Shown one piece after another: positions 12,201 to 22,564 of a stretch of DNA of 64,000 nt (position 1 is the first letter of the stretch; every line of letters begins with the position of its first letter). Made by a program: the position numbers and the translations under genes. The notes beneath the pieces are model-generated. The model saw only the letters and a program-made list of their open reading frames with translations, was not told the DNA's origin and made no database searches. The DNA lies in contig CM075761.1 of assembly GCA_037974335.1 (NCBI GenBank), positions 12,079,543 through 12,143,542 of the forward strand, read 5' to 3'. This stretch comes from Prionace glauca. Its lineage: Eukaryota; Chordata; Chondrichthyes; Carcharhiniformes; Carcharhinidae.

Positions 12201-13111
12201 TTAGTTTCTTCTCGGGAGTAATGACTTGAAGATTTGATGTAAGGGATACGTCAGGAGATTTTTTAGGTGCTGCCGGAATTGAGTCTGTGTCAAAGCATAA
12301 ATGGCAGTGTTTGTGCAGCAACTTGTGAGTTGCAGCATGAAACCCAATTTCAAAACAAAATAATCTAACCATACTGCCCCATAGCCAAAATAAAACATCC
12401 GACGCCATATTGAATAAACCATTAATGTCGACCATAACAGGATGAAATTGGCTGAGATAACAAACAGCAAAATGATTGATTTCCTCCGACTCTCCATCTC
12501 TGTGTCTCTGGGATTCCCTGCACTGCTGTGAGCCCGGAGTCTCCTGCGGGCTCTGCTGCTCACTAAAATGTGTCTAACAGTAAAAGCATTGAGCAGCAGA
12601 ATCAGGACGAATGGGACACCCGGGGTTAGAATGTGGTGGAGAAACTCGATTGTTGTCCAGACCGGAGATTCCTCAAAATCCGTTGTGACATCACAAAAAA
12701 AGGGGTTGTTCCCCAGCCGATACTTACTCAATAACATAAAATACCAGAAAATGTTCTTTAAACAGCTCACCGCCGTCACTGTTCCCAGAACCACAGTCGC
12801 TGATTTCTCACTGCAATATTTACTTTTCAGCCTGGGGCAGCAAATGGCCACAAATCGATCAAAGGTGAAAGTGACGGTGAACCAGACAGAACAGTCAGTG
12901 GCTGCATAAAGCAGGATGGCGTGGATGTTACACACAGGAACCGACAGCAGGCAAACAAACTGTTCCCAATAAACAATGGGAATGTGTCTGAATATCAGGT
13001 CGAGGATAATGACCAGCAGATCCCCCACTGACATGGCCACCAGATAACGAGTCACACATTTCGACAGACCACAGTTTCTGCTCGTCAGTGTCACAATTGT
13101 GATTATGTTCA
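12201..13111 (-). CDS. GPR139-like class A GPCR, exon 2 (TM1 end to C-terminus)
   Basis: This is the terminal exon of a rhodopsin-family receptor of the GPR139-like type. It starts at a strong acceptor (pyrimidine-rich tract ending TTCCTGACAG) at 13112 and runs 302 codons to TAA at 12201. In order are seen the end of TM1 (VNIITIVTL), the intracellular loop CGLSKCVTRYLVAM, TM2 with DLLVIILDLIF, a disulfide-type Cys in PVCNIHAILLYA, and TM3 ending FTFDRFVAICC (DRF in place of DRY). TM4 to TM7 follow, with SCCTNTAIYALTQTQFR where NPxxY would lie. Residues such as SRARRRLRAHSS and MESRRKSIILLFVIS are characteristic of this family. The ligand is unknown. The first 20 residues of an alternative ATG-initiated frame (to 13169) are intronic. 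The frame is intact, so the gene is probably functional. It pairs in phase with exon 1 at 22268. Confidence 0.93.
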
Positions 13112-13263
13112 CTGTCAGGAAGGAAATGAAGACTAAAATTAGACACGATTCAGGGGAAGGAATTACCATTTAGACTGAGGATGGGTTAAAATGAAAAACA
13201 CATGTAGACACGTACAGAATTACTTTTTTTGAAATTCAGCACGTCTTTTGAAAGTAAAATTGA

Positions 13264-13402
13264 GCATCTGGAGGAAGCCCACGCAGGCACGGGGAAGAAA
13301 GTCCAAACTCCACACAGACAGTGACCCAAGCCTGGAACTGAACCCAGGTCCCTGACACTGTGAGTCAGCAGTGTTAACCACTGTGCCACCGTGCTACACC
13401 AT
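13264..13402 (-). mobile_element. HE1-type tRNA-derived SINE fragment
   Basis: On the minus strand it reads GGTGGCACAGTGGTTAACAC, then a box-B-like GGTTCAGTTCC, then CTGTCTGTGTGGAGTT and TGCGTGGGCTTCCTCC. This is the tRNA-related head and body of the elasmobranch HE1-like SINE. The 3' tail is missing. Confidence 0.85.
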
Positions 13403-13644
13403 GGTAGCGACACAATGAAATATATTTGGGAGACAGTATTCCGGGGACTCCTCAAAATTGACTCAGCTACAGGTAAGTAGCCCCTCTACCTTGTGGGGGA
13501 TGTGGAGAGAAAGAAGGCTGAGGGAGTAAACCCTGGAAGAAAACCCAGAGTGGAGTCCTGTAGGTGTGAACTGCTTTCTGCCAGACAGCTGATTGACAAC
13601 TCCTGCACCAGAGCTGCTACCAAACAGGGCTGGTTTCATCCTTT
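13403..13644. other. Intron sequence, nothing recognised
   Basis: This lies inside the receptor gene's intron. No repeat or coding signal is evident. Confidence 0.5.
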
Positions 13645-14857
13645 CATAGAACATAGAACATTACAGCACAAACAGGCCCTTCGGCCCTCGAGTTGCGCCG
13701 ATCACATCAACCCCACCAATCTATAGACCTATCTATAACCCCCAATCCCATTAAACCCCATATACTCATCCAGAAGTCTTTTAAAAGACCCCAGCGAGTT
13801 CGCCTCCACCACCGATGACGGCAGCCGATTCCATTCACTCACCACCCTCTGAATGAAAAATTTACCCCTAACATCACCTCTGTACTTCCCTCCACGCACC
13901 TTAAATCTGTGTCCTCTCGTAGCGACCATTTCAACCCGGGGAAATAGCCTCTGAGAGTCCACCCTATCTATTCCTCTCAACATTTTATAAACCTCTATCA
14001 GGTCGCCTCTCAACCTTCGCCTCTCTAGGGAAAAGAGTCCCAGCTCCCTCAACCTATCTTCATAAGGCATGCCTCCCAGTCCAGACAACATCCCTGTAAA
14101 TCTCCTCTGCACTCTTTCAATAGCTTCTACGTCCTTCCTATAGTGAGGCGACCAGAACTGCGCACAGTACTCCAAATGAGGCCTGACAAGGGTTCTGTAA
14201 AGCTGCAGCATTACCTCCCGACTCCTAAACTCAGTCCCTCGATTAATGAAGGCCAGTACACCATACGCCTTCTTGACCACCTACTCCACCTGCGAGGCCG
14301 ATTTAAGAGTCCTGTGGACCCGGACCCCGAGATCCTTCTGCTCTTCAACGCTACTAAGACTCCTGCCCTTGATAGTGTACTCGTTCATCCCGTTGGTTCT
14401 GCCGAAATGGACGACTACACATTTATCCGCGTTGAAGTCCATCTGCCACTTCTCCGCCCATTGCTGCATCCTATCTATGTCCTGCTGCAACTTTTGACAT
14501 CCTTCCAGACCATCCACAACACCACCGACCTTCGTGTCATCAGCGAACATGCTAACCCATCCCTCCACTTCCTCATCCAGGTCATTTATGAAAATGATAA
14601 ACATCAAGGGTCCCAGAACAGATCCCTGGGGCACCCCACTGGTGACTGACCTCCATTCCGAAAAAGACCCATCCACAACCACTCTCTGCCTTCTGCAGGC
14701 AAGCCAGTTCTGGATCCGCAAGGCCAAAGGCCCTTGGATCCCATGCCTTCTCACCTTCTCAAGAAGTCTTGCATGGGGGACCTTATCAAACGCCTTGCTG
14801 AAGTCCATGTACACTACGTCCACGGCACTTCCTTCGTCAATGTGTTCAGTCACATTG
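13645..14857 (-). mobile_element. CR1 LINE, type II, 5'-truncated
   Basis: A minus-strand CR1 with ORF2 from the middle of the RT (VDVVYMDFSKAFDKVPH) to the end, plus a 3' UTR and the AACATAGAACATTACAGC tail signature at 13645. Within ORF2 one in-frame TAG (14281-14283) replaces Glu in the SQVEEVVKKAYG block. Otherwise the frame is open from 13729 up to the truncation. The FADDTK motif is present. The 5' junction at about 14857 abuts locally duplicated, partly palindromic CCTCTGGACAGAGG sequence. Confidence 0.93.
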
Positions 14858-15296
14858 TCCTCTGTCCTCTGGACAGAGGACACATTGTCCTCTGGACAAT
14901 CCTAACAGTTGACAGAGGAAGATCCTGATGCCTTGGCAGCTCAGAATCTCTATTATATTTACAGAGGACTGTAGTCTGGAGAGGAGACAAGAACATTGTA
15001 GCCACAGTTCGCACAACACAGGAAGAAACAGTAAACTCGTTCTCGAATGGCACAGAACACAACTGTCAGGGTTTGCTTTCAACGCTTCAGGGTTCACCGA
15101 ATAGCTGCGTCCAAACAGCTTGCTGCTGTCCCACTGTGATCAACTGGGCCATTGAGGTTTAGTGAATCCTCTCTCACTAGGAAGGTTGCTGATCCATGTA
15201 CCCGGTAAGAAAAGCTCAAAGGCTGGTACCAAAGAAAAGCCAAGCAGCCTGCCTTCATGACTATTGTCCAGTGACACTGGCATTTATTATTATAGC
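14858..15296. other. Unassigned intron sequence
   Basis: It begins with a small palindromic and duplicated patch (CACATTGTCCTCTG occurs twice by 14895). The rest shows no recognisable repeat or coding signal. Confidence 0.5.
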
Positions 15297-15597
15297 ACAT
15301 AGAACACTACAGCACAAACAGGCCCTTCAGCCCACAAGTTGCGCTGATCAGATATATACCGACTAGGCCATAGAACTATCTATAACTCCAGTCCCGTTAA
15401 ATCCCATATACTCATCCGGAAGTATTTGTAAAGACCCCAGCGAGTTCGCCTCCACCACCACCGACGGCAGACGATTCCACTCACTCACCACCCTCTGAGT
15501 GAAAAACTAACATCCCTCTCAATAGCTTCCACATCTTTCCTGTCGTGAGGCGACAATACTCCAAGTGGGGTCTGACAAGGGTCTTATAAAGTTGCAT
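15297..15597 (-). mobile_element. CR1 LINE type II 3' fragment, internally deleted
   Basis: The tail, 3' UTR and pieces of the ORF2 C-terminus (minus strand) are recognisable, with a gap between the FFTQRVV-equivalent region and the KDVEAIERV-equivalent region. It is more diverged than neighbouring type II copies. Confidence 0.85.
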
Positions 15598-15629
15598 CAA
15601 AAAGTTAGTCATGACATGAAACTTGTTGA

Positions 15630-15707
15630 AGGTTTACTGCACGCTGGACTTGTTTAAGGTTTACTTAGACAGGCACATGAGTGAAACAGGGATGGAGGGT
15701 TATATAA
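15630..15707 (+). mobile_element. CR1 type III fragment (ORF2 C-terminal end)
   Basis: The sequence matches the GTTTAAG...TTAGATAGGCACATGAGTGAAAC...ATGGAGGG region just before the ORF2 stop in type III copies such as 63160-63235. It has no tail. Confidence 0.7.
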
Positions 15708-15763
15708 GACGGTTTTAAAAAGGGAGGGGGTGATGGGCGAAGGTTGCTTTTGTGCCTGCAAGC

Positions 15764-15942
15764 CTATGTCCAGTGCTTTATATGCTCTGTCTGAGGCCAA
15801 AACTCTCCATTCACCTGACGAAGAGGCAGTCCCCTCGAAAGCTTGTGCGTATATTACCAAATAAATAGGTTGGACTAAAACCTGGTGTTGTCAGACTTTT
15901 TACTGTGTTTACGCCAGTCCAACGCCGGCATACCCACACCAG
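15764..15942 (+). mobile_element. Penelope-like element terminus with hammerhead-like core
   Basis: It matches the terminal repeat of the Penelope-like element at 35529-36669: TGCTTTATATGCTCTGTCTG, the CTGACGA...GAAA core at 15815-15840, GGTTGGACTAAAACCTGGTG, and an outer end with CCAACGCCGGCATACCCAC. No coding sequence is present. Confidence 0.88.
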
Positions 15943-16421
15943 GGATCAGTGCTGGGTCCCTTGCTGTTTGTAATGTACATTGATGGTCTCAACATGAATG
16001 TGCGAGCCATGAGGAGAGGCTGAATAAACTAGGCTTGTACTCGTTAGAGTTCAGAAGGATGAGGGGAGATCTCATTGAGACGTATAAGATGATGAATGGG
16101 ATGGATAGGATATAGGTGGAGAGACTCTTCCCGCTCAGGAAGGACAGTAGGACTAGGGGGCACAGCCTCAAGATAATGGGGGGGCGGTTTAGAACGGAGT
16201 TGAGGAGGAACTTCTTCACTCAAAGGGTGGTGAATCTCTGGAATTCTCTGCCCGTTGAAGTGGTGGAGGCTGCCTCGCTAAATATTTTTAAGAAGCGGGT
16301 TGATGGGTTTTTGATAAGAGAGGGGATAAAGAGTTATGGGGAGAGAGCGGGAATGTGGAACTGAGCCATGACAGATCAGCCATGATCTTATTGAATGGCG
16401 GGGCAGGCTCGAAGGGCCAGA
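15943..16421 (+). mobile_element. CR1 LINE, type IV, internally deleted
   Basis: It starts with an RT-motif-5-like piece ([15 protein letters not shown] frame) and skips directly to the ORF2 C-terminus. From 16116 the frame reads MERLFPLRKDSRTRGHSLK and FFTQRVVNLWNSLPVEVVEA to a stop at 16364. A 3' end with AATGGCGGGGCAGGCTCGAA follows, without the GTTCTTAT tail. Confidence 0.88.
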
Positions 16422-16445
16422 ATTAAGATAAAGGGAAGATTTCTC

Positions 16446-16690
16446 TTTAGATTTGAGGAAAATGTTTCCATCCACAGGGTGCTGGGATCTGGAGCTCACG
16501 GCCTGAAAGAATGGTAGGAGTGGGAACAAGTAGCATTTAGATCAGCAATTCAAACGCCAGAGCGTACAGGGATGTGGATCGAATGCTGCAAAATGGGATT
16601 GCATTGGATAGATGTTTGATGATAAGTTCAGACATAATGGGCCAAAGGGCCTCAATTTGTGCCGTTAAAACTCGAAGGCTGTTAGACACC
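16446..16690 (+). mobile_element. Old CR1-like LINE 3' end
   Basis: Decayed C-terminal coding sequence (CACAGGGTGCTGGGATCTGG) and a typical 3' end (ATAATGGGCCAAAGGGCCTC, then AATTTGTGCCGTTAAAACTC). It is clearly older than the type I-IV copies. Confidence 0.65.
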
Positions 16691-17237
16691 ATCAGCAGAA
16701 AGCCATCACTTGCAGCTCTCACATCGCTGACTGAGATACTGACCACGTTCCAAACCTACATTGCTGCAAATGTACAATTACAGCCAGCAGTGAGCTGCCT
16801 GGTCTGAGAGAGACATCTGTCAGCCCTCTGCTGCTGCAGCTAGCTTCAACACAGCAGCTGCCCTTAGATAGTACGGGGGCAGCAGTTCTTCATGAGGACC
16901 CCCAATGGATACAGCACCCACTCGCTGCCCACCTCCAGCATCACCAAGCTCACCAATCGCCTCCCTTCACCCACACCAATCACGTGCAGTTTTGCAGTGG
17001 GGCCCACCCCACCCCAAAGACAGCGTGCAGCGTGGCAGCGGGAATGCCTACACCCCCAACATTCTCGTGTTGATCCACAGCGGGGCCACCCTCTCGATGC
17101 ACCAATCACATTCAGACTGGCAGGGGAGACCCGTCCCACTCTCTCCCTCCTGAATAGATCTGCTTCCCAAGGGACAAGCTGCCTTCAGTCCCTGCCCTTA
17201 AGGCCCTGCCCTACAGGTCACCACCCATCCGGCCCAC
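16600..17237 (+). repeat. Duplicated segment, copy 1 (left part)
   Basis: This stretch is homologous to 43830-45010. Shared landmarks include AGTTCAGACATAATGG, CCATCACTTGCAGCTCTC, GGTCTGAGAGAGACATC, TCAACACAGCAGCTGCCC and a downstream CTTCAG-containing GC-rich part. Copy 1 is interrupted at 17238 by CR1 elements and resumes at 20769. Confidence 0.75.
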
Positions 17238-18586
17238 TGTAAAGAACAAAGAACAAAGAACAACACAGCACAAGAAACAGACCATTCGGCCCAACGAGCC
17301 CACCCGCCATTTCAGCATTCTGAGTGCCCTCTTCTACCTCTGACCTTTGTCCATGCCGAATGGACTCCATAATAAAGGAACCATAACCAGATTGAGGGAC
17401 AACTAATTTAGGGACAATTTGTTACACCAATTAACGAGTGCACTAAGAGCACGTTTTTGGGGTGTGGGAGGTAACCGGAGCACCCGGAGAAAACCCACGC
17501 AAGCACGGGGAGAATGTGCAAACTCCCACAGACACCAGCCCAAATCCATGTATCTGCACAGCAAACAGTGATAGTCACTGAGCTGTCGTGTTGCCCGTCA
17601 GTTGGTCCAGTTTAAGCGCACACGAACAACGTGAAGCACTCGGCAACTCTCGAAGCAACATCCAAGAGCAGCCATCACATGACCCACTGCGTGTGTGCCC
17701 CTTGTTGGACAACAAGGCGGGCCGAATCACCTGTGGATTTCAAAAAAGTGACATCAATAAACATGCACAACTTATACAGACATTTACGGGATCCACAGAA
17801 GCTCAGACTGAAGACAGGTGAGCCATAAAATATGTTGGAAGGTCCATACGAATCAATTGATTCCCAGGGACGTCCCAAGGCTCTTGATCCTTATTTAGAA
17901 CAGTTTCTGGTATCCCTCCATCTCGAGTCCGCTCATGTGCCTATCTAAGTAAGCCTTAAACAACTCTAGCATGCCTGCCTCCACCACCCTACTTGTCAGT
18001 GCATTCGAGGCCCCCACAACCCTCTGTGTGAAAAACCTCCCACTAACATCCGAATTATACCTCGCCTTCCTCACCGCCTATGGCCCCTCGTATTTTTGCA
18101 TCCCACCAAGGAAAAAGCTTACCACTGATCACTCTATCTATACCCTCATAATCTTACACGCGTCTATTAGATCTCCCCTCATTCTCCGTCTTTCTAAGGA
18201 GAACAGCCCTAATTTGCCCAATCTCCCCTCAAAGCTCAGTCTGTCCATACCAGGCAGCATCCTGGTAAACTTCCTCTGCACCCACCCCAGGGAGACCTTC
18301 CTCTGCACTTCCTTCCGGTAGTGAGGCAACCAGAACTGGACGCAGTACTCCAAATGCGGTCCAACCAACATTCTATACAACTGCAACATTAAACGCCATC
18401 ATTTATACTCTATACCCCTTTCTCTCAAGGCACGCATGCCATAAGCCTTCTTCGCCACCTTCTCCACCTGTACTACCACCTTCAAGGACTTGTGTACTTG
18501 CACCCCTTGGTCCCTCGGCGTTTCTATACTCTTCATAGTCCTATATTTATCGTATAATTGCATTATTTCTTCCAAAGTGCATCACA
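17238..18586 (-). mobile_element. CR1 LINE, type III, outer element (3' portion)
   Basis: The tail (AAAGAACAAAGAACAAAGAA) begins at 17241. The long 3' UTR with its SINE-like block at 17440-17560 follows, then the ORF2 C-terminus (18138-18389 frame with HLEYCVQFWLPHYRKE). It is cut at about 18586 by a second type III element and continues at 20385. It is diverged, with several frame breaks. Confidence 0.9.
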
Positions 18587-20384
18587 AAGAACAAAGAACA
18601 ACACAGCACTGGAAACAGGCCCTTCGGCCCAACGAGCCCTCGCCGCCGTCCCATTGTCTCAGTGACCTATTCATGATTTTAGTCTACGCCTAATGTGCGA
18701 GGATCAGGGAGATCCAATATAGGGACAATTTGTTACCCAATCAATCAGCCTAAAAGCACATCTTTGGGATGTGGGAGGAAACCGGAGCACCCGGAGGAAA
18801 CCCACGCAACCACGGGGAGAATGCGCAAACTCCCACGGGACACAGGCCCCAAATCCATGTGTCCGCACAGCAACAGAGATAGTCTCTGAGCTGTCATGTT
18901 GCCCTTGAGATGGTCCAGTTAAAGCACACTAACGACACGAAGCAATAGGCAACTCCCGAAGCAACATCCAAGAGCAGCCCACCACAACCTGCCGCATGCA
19001 TGCTCCTTGTTGGTCAACAAGGTGGACATAAATGCCTGTGGAGACAAAAATTTCATTATTAAACAGGCAAAGACTGTAACATCCCTGAGGCAAAAACGGA
19101 ATCCCAAGCCTACAATGCTTAGTAAGGCCTGCTATATCCCCCTATATGTAGACCGCTCATGTGGCTGTCCAAATGACTCTTGAACAACCCTAGCGTGCCT
19201 GCTTCCACCACCTTACTCGGCAGTGCATTCCACACCCCCACTACCCTTTGCGTGAAAAACTGCCCTCTAATATTTGTCTTATACCTAGCCCCCCTCACCC
19301 TAAGCCCGTGACCCCTCGTTCTATCCATTTCTAATAGCGGAAAAAGCTTACCACCATTTACTCTATCTATCCCCTTCATAATCTTATAAACCTCTATTAG
19401 ATCCCCCCTCAGCCGACGTCTCTCAAGGGAAAACAGCCCAAGTTCGTTCAATCTTACCTCGTAAGACAGCCCTTCCATACCAGGCAACATCCTGGTAAAT
19501 CTCCTCTGCACTCTCTCCAGGATCTCTACATCCTTCCGGTAGTACGGCGACCAGAATTGGACGCAGTACTCCAAGTGAGGCCTAACCAACGTTCTATACA
19601 ACTGCAACATCAGACTCCTACTCTTATATTCTGTACCCCTTCCTATGAAGGCTAACATCCCATACGCTTTCCTCATCACATTCTGCACCTGCACCGACAC
19701 CTGCAGGGACTTGTGCACTTGCACCCCCAGGTCTCTCTGCGTATCTATACTCCGGATAGTTCTACCTTTTATCGTATAACTCCCCTCCACATTATTCCGG
19801 CCAAAGTGCATCACCTCGCATTTCTCCGGATTAAATTCCATTTGCCATCTATCCGCCCAATCTACCAGCCTGTCTATGTCCTGTTGCATTGCTCCTCAGT
19901 ACCCGCCAATCCAACCATCTTAGTGTCATCAGCAAATTTGCTGATCACACCACCTGCCCCCCTCTTCCAAGTCATTAATATATACTACAAATAGAAGAGG
20001 TCCTAATACCGAGCCCTGCGGCACACCACTGGTGACAGACCTCCAATTGGAAAAGGAGCCCTCCACTACTACCCGCTGTCTCCTCCTCCCAAACCAGTTC
20101 TCCACCCATCTACATACCTTGCCTACATACCTACGTCCCATGAGCCTTCACCTTTTCTATCAGCCTACCACGAGGGACCTTGTCAAACGCCTTACTGAAG
20201 TCCATACAGACGACATCAACGGCTTGTCCTTCGTCAACCGTTTTTGTCACTTTTTCAAAACATTTCACTGGATTCGTAAGGCACGACCTCCCTGTAACGA
20301 AGCCATGCTGCGTAACCCTGATCAGATTGCAGCGCTCCAGATGTTCATACATCCTATCCTTGAGGATCCTTTCCATTAGCTTGC
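18587..20384 (-). mobile_element. CR1 LINE, type III, nested inner element
   Basis: The tail (AAAGAACAAAGAACAACACA) starts at 18587 against interrupted sequence of the outer CR1. The 3' UTR is long, and ORF2 is open for 256 residues at 19119-19889 (MQQDIDRLVDWADRWQMEFN to SGLHIGGYSRPY). Upstream RT parts follow in other frames (YMDFSKAFDKVPRGRL-like, [20 protein letters not shown]), with at least two frameshifts between 19890 and 20140. It is 5'-truncated within the RT N-terminus. Confidence 0.9.
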
Positions 20385-20768
20385 CTTGTATTTATCTGGA
20401 TTAAATTCCATCTGCCATTTCTCTGCCCAATATACCAGCCTATCTATATCCTGCTGTATTGCCTGCTCCTCACTATCAGCAACTCCAGCCGTCTTCGTGT
20501 CATCTGCAAACTTGCTGATCACACCAGTTACCCCCTCTTCCGAGTCATATTACAAATAGCAAAGGTCCCAGTCCTGAGCCCTGCGGCACACCACGAGTCA
20601 CAGACCTCCAGCTAGAAAAAGACCCTTCCACTACTTCCCTCTGTCTCCTATTACCAAGCTAGTTCTCAATCTATCTAGACACCTGTCCTTGTATCCCATG
20701 AGCCTTAACCTTTTCCACCAACCTACCATGAGGGACTTTCTCAAACGCCTTGCGGACATCCACATATC
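20385..20768 (-). mobile_element. CR1 LINE, type III, outer element (5' portion)
   Basis: It resumes the outer CR1 at the MEFNPDKCEVMHFG-equivalent codons (ATTAAATTCCATCTGCCATT) and runs through the FADDTK-equivalent (GCAAACTTGCTGATC) to the VDVIYMDFSKAFDK region, where it is truncated at about 20768. Confidence 0.88.
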
Positions 20769-20890
20769 TTCAGGCCCTGCTCATATAGACCCCGCTACTT
20801 CATGTCCCACCCCCTGGTCCTGCCCGGTGGGCGCTGCCCAAGTGGCTTCTCTCTCGGGGAGGCTGCAAAGACAAGTGTGTCTCGCTTAAT
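20769..20890 (+). repeat. Duplicated segment, copy 1 (right part)
   Basis: It resumes homology with 45010-45245 after the CR1 insertions: CCTGCCCGGTGGGCGCTGCC against CCTGGTGGGCATTGCC, and GAGGCTGCAAAGACAAGTGTG against GAGGCTGCAAAGGCATGTGTG. Confidence 0.65.
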
Positions 20891-20997
20891 TTAATTCAAC
20901 TTGTTTGAAATTACATTTCAATAATTTATCCAGCGTCTTGCCAGAAAGGTGCAGGAGACTGAATCCGTCACATATCCGTTGTCGGTGAAGGTCGCAA

Positions 20998-21130
20998 TAG
21001 AACATAGAACATAGAACATTACAGCGCAGAACAGGCCCTTCGGCCCACGATGTTGCGCCGATCAGTTACAAAAACAATGACCCACTAACCTAAACCAAAC
21101 CCTTTTTGTCCATAAACCTATCCACGGATC
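20998..21130 (-). mobile_element. CR1 type I 3' end fragment
   Basis: The tail (three AACATAG units), 3' UTR and last codons only (CCATAAACCTATCCACGGAT corresponds to the SVDRFMDEK region). This is a very short, 5'-truncated copy. Confidence 0.9.
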
Positions 21131-21221
21131 TGGGTTTGGACCTGAGTTCTCGGCTGTCACGCGGTTTTCCTGCTCACCCCGTCATCAATGGACAGGGAGT
21201 AGTTGTAAACCTGCCCCCCTC

Positions 21222-21260
<39 letters not shown>

Positions 21261-21277
21261 CGTGTGTGTGTGTGTGT
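21222..21277 (+). repeat. (TG)n microsatellite
   Basis: About 28 TG dinucleotides with two TGCG interruptions, followed by a GAGAGAGGGAGAGGGAGAG purine run. Confidence 0.95.
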
Positions 21278-21461
21278 CTGAGAGAGAGGGAGAGGGAGAG
21301 AAAGCAACAGAGTACAGTATCAGCGTTCTATTTAGCTATTCTTGAATTGGTGTTTGAGTGGGAATACATTCTTCAATCTGTTCGCTTATATCAGCAAATG
21401 TCTATATTTATATGTATATTGGGCGTGTCTGTGTGTTCGTGTTCCTGTGAGTCTCGGGGAT

Positions 21462-21750
21462 TTTGTGGTGGCACAGGGGATAGTATTGTTCCCTCACAGC
21501 ACCAGAGCTCTATTCAATTCCAAGCTTGGCCACTGTCTGTGCAGTTTCTGTACGTTCTCCCTGTGTCTGCGTGGGTTTCCTCTGCATGCTCCTGTTTCTT
21601 CCCAGACTCTGTAATTTGTTCTGGGTCGGTGCATTGGCCATGCTAAATTCTCCCTCTGTACCTGAAAAGGTGTTGGAGTGTTGTGCCAGGGGACATTTTT
21701 AAAGTAACTTCATTGCAGTGTTAATGCAAGCCGACTTGTTACACTAATGA
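21462..21750 (+). mobile_element. HE1-type tRNA-derived SINE
   Basis: A tRNA-like head (TGGTGGCACAGGGGATAG), a degenerate box B (CTATTCAATTCC), the body CTCCCTGTGTCTGCGTGGGT, and a tail of TAACTTCATTGCAGTGTTAA. It is near full length and diverged. Confidence 0.85.
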
Positions 21751-22267
21751 ATTAGCTTCAAACTTTACAAAACGTTTTCTCTCTCTGTGAGATCTTGCTG
21801 TGCATATTTGACCAATAAAATGGAATCTGCTGTCTGAGACTGGGCGGGTGATTAGAATGAACTGGTGATAAAAGTCGAGGGTAAAAAGTATTCTGTCTCA
21901 GTCTTTTACTCACAATGGGATAGTATTTGAGGTCACATGTCTGTGAAAAGCCACAGCACACAGAAGACATCTTAGCCCATCGGCCCTGAGACAATTGCCA
22001 GTGGCTGAAAGAATGAATAACTGCACAGAATGATTCAACAGAAACAACAAGGGCAGCAAACCGAGTCCAGTAAATGACAAGAAAATCCATGCAGTGAAAC
22101 AGCCTTTCTAGAATGAGGAACTGGACACAGGGGACGGGACGTTACAGCCTCACTCTTCCCGAAACTGTAAAATCCCACCTGTGTTCAACAGATCTTCCCA
22201 TGCCCAACCCCTCGCCCGCTCATTCACGGGCCAGAGCAATTACAGCCAGGTACCTACCCGGAACACC
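21751..22267. other. Intron sequence next to receptor exon 1
   Basis: A faint repeat-like tail at about 21950-22000 (CACAGCACACAGAAGACATC, then CCCATCGGCCCTGAG) suggests an old SINE or LINE end. Nothing else is recognised. Confidence 0.4.
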
Positions 22268-22438
22268 AACAATCGCCAGGAGTGGATAGTAAAAGCATTG
22301 AATCGCAAACAGTACAAAACAAATCCGAAAGGCTGGTGTTATCCACCAATCATCTGCAGTGAACTCAGAAATCCAATAGAATAAAGTCCTGTCATTAGTC
22401 GGAACTTTCCAGTCCATTTCTCCCGGATTCGGATCCAT
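22268..22438 (-). CDS. GPR139-like class A GPCR, exon 1 (N-terminus and TM1)
   Basis: The minus-strand frame reads MDPNPGEMDWKVPTND, then WISEFTADDWWITPAFRICF, then CFYYPLLAIVGVP, followed by a G and a GTAGGTAC donor at 22267. That single G plus the TG starting exon 2 (13111) makes a Val codon, giving ...GVP-VNIITIV..., which is how GPR139-like receptors read across TM1. The predicted start at 22438 gives about 57 codons here and a receptor of roughly 359 residues. In-frame ATGs at 22459 and 22564 would lengthen the extracellular N-terminus, and the one used cannot be decided. The N-terminal coding region includes a 42-bp tandem duplication. The promoter and any 5' UTR exons were not identified. 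Confidence 0.82.
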
Positions 22439-22483
22439 TGTCGGAATTTTCCAATCCATTTCTCCCGGATTCGGATCTCTCCT
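22400..22483 (-). repeat. 42-bp in-frame tandem duplication in receptor exon 1
   Basis: Two units, 22400-22441 and 22442-22483, each encode a DPNPGEMDWK(V/I)PT-type 14-residue peptide. The duplication keeps frame and brings a second candidate start Met. Confidence 0.9.
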
Positions 22484-22564
22484 CTCCCCCCCTCTCTCTC
22501 CACAGCCGCTGATCTCTGTTGGTGTTGGAATCGTCACTCCCGCTGACTCAACGGGACAACACAA

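Noticed and set aside
16864-17242. Overlapping frames in GC-rich sequence near 17 kb
   Set aside because: They lie in a duplicated non-coding segment, and the frame is not kept in the copy at 44-45 kb.
21106-21646. Cys/Val-rich frames near 21.2 kb
   Set aside because: They are produced by the TG microsatellite and an adjoining SINE.
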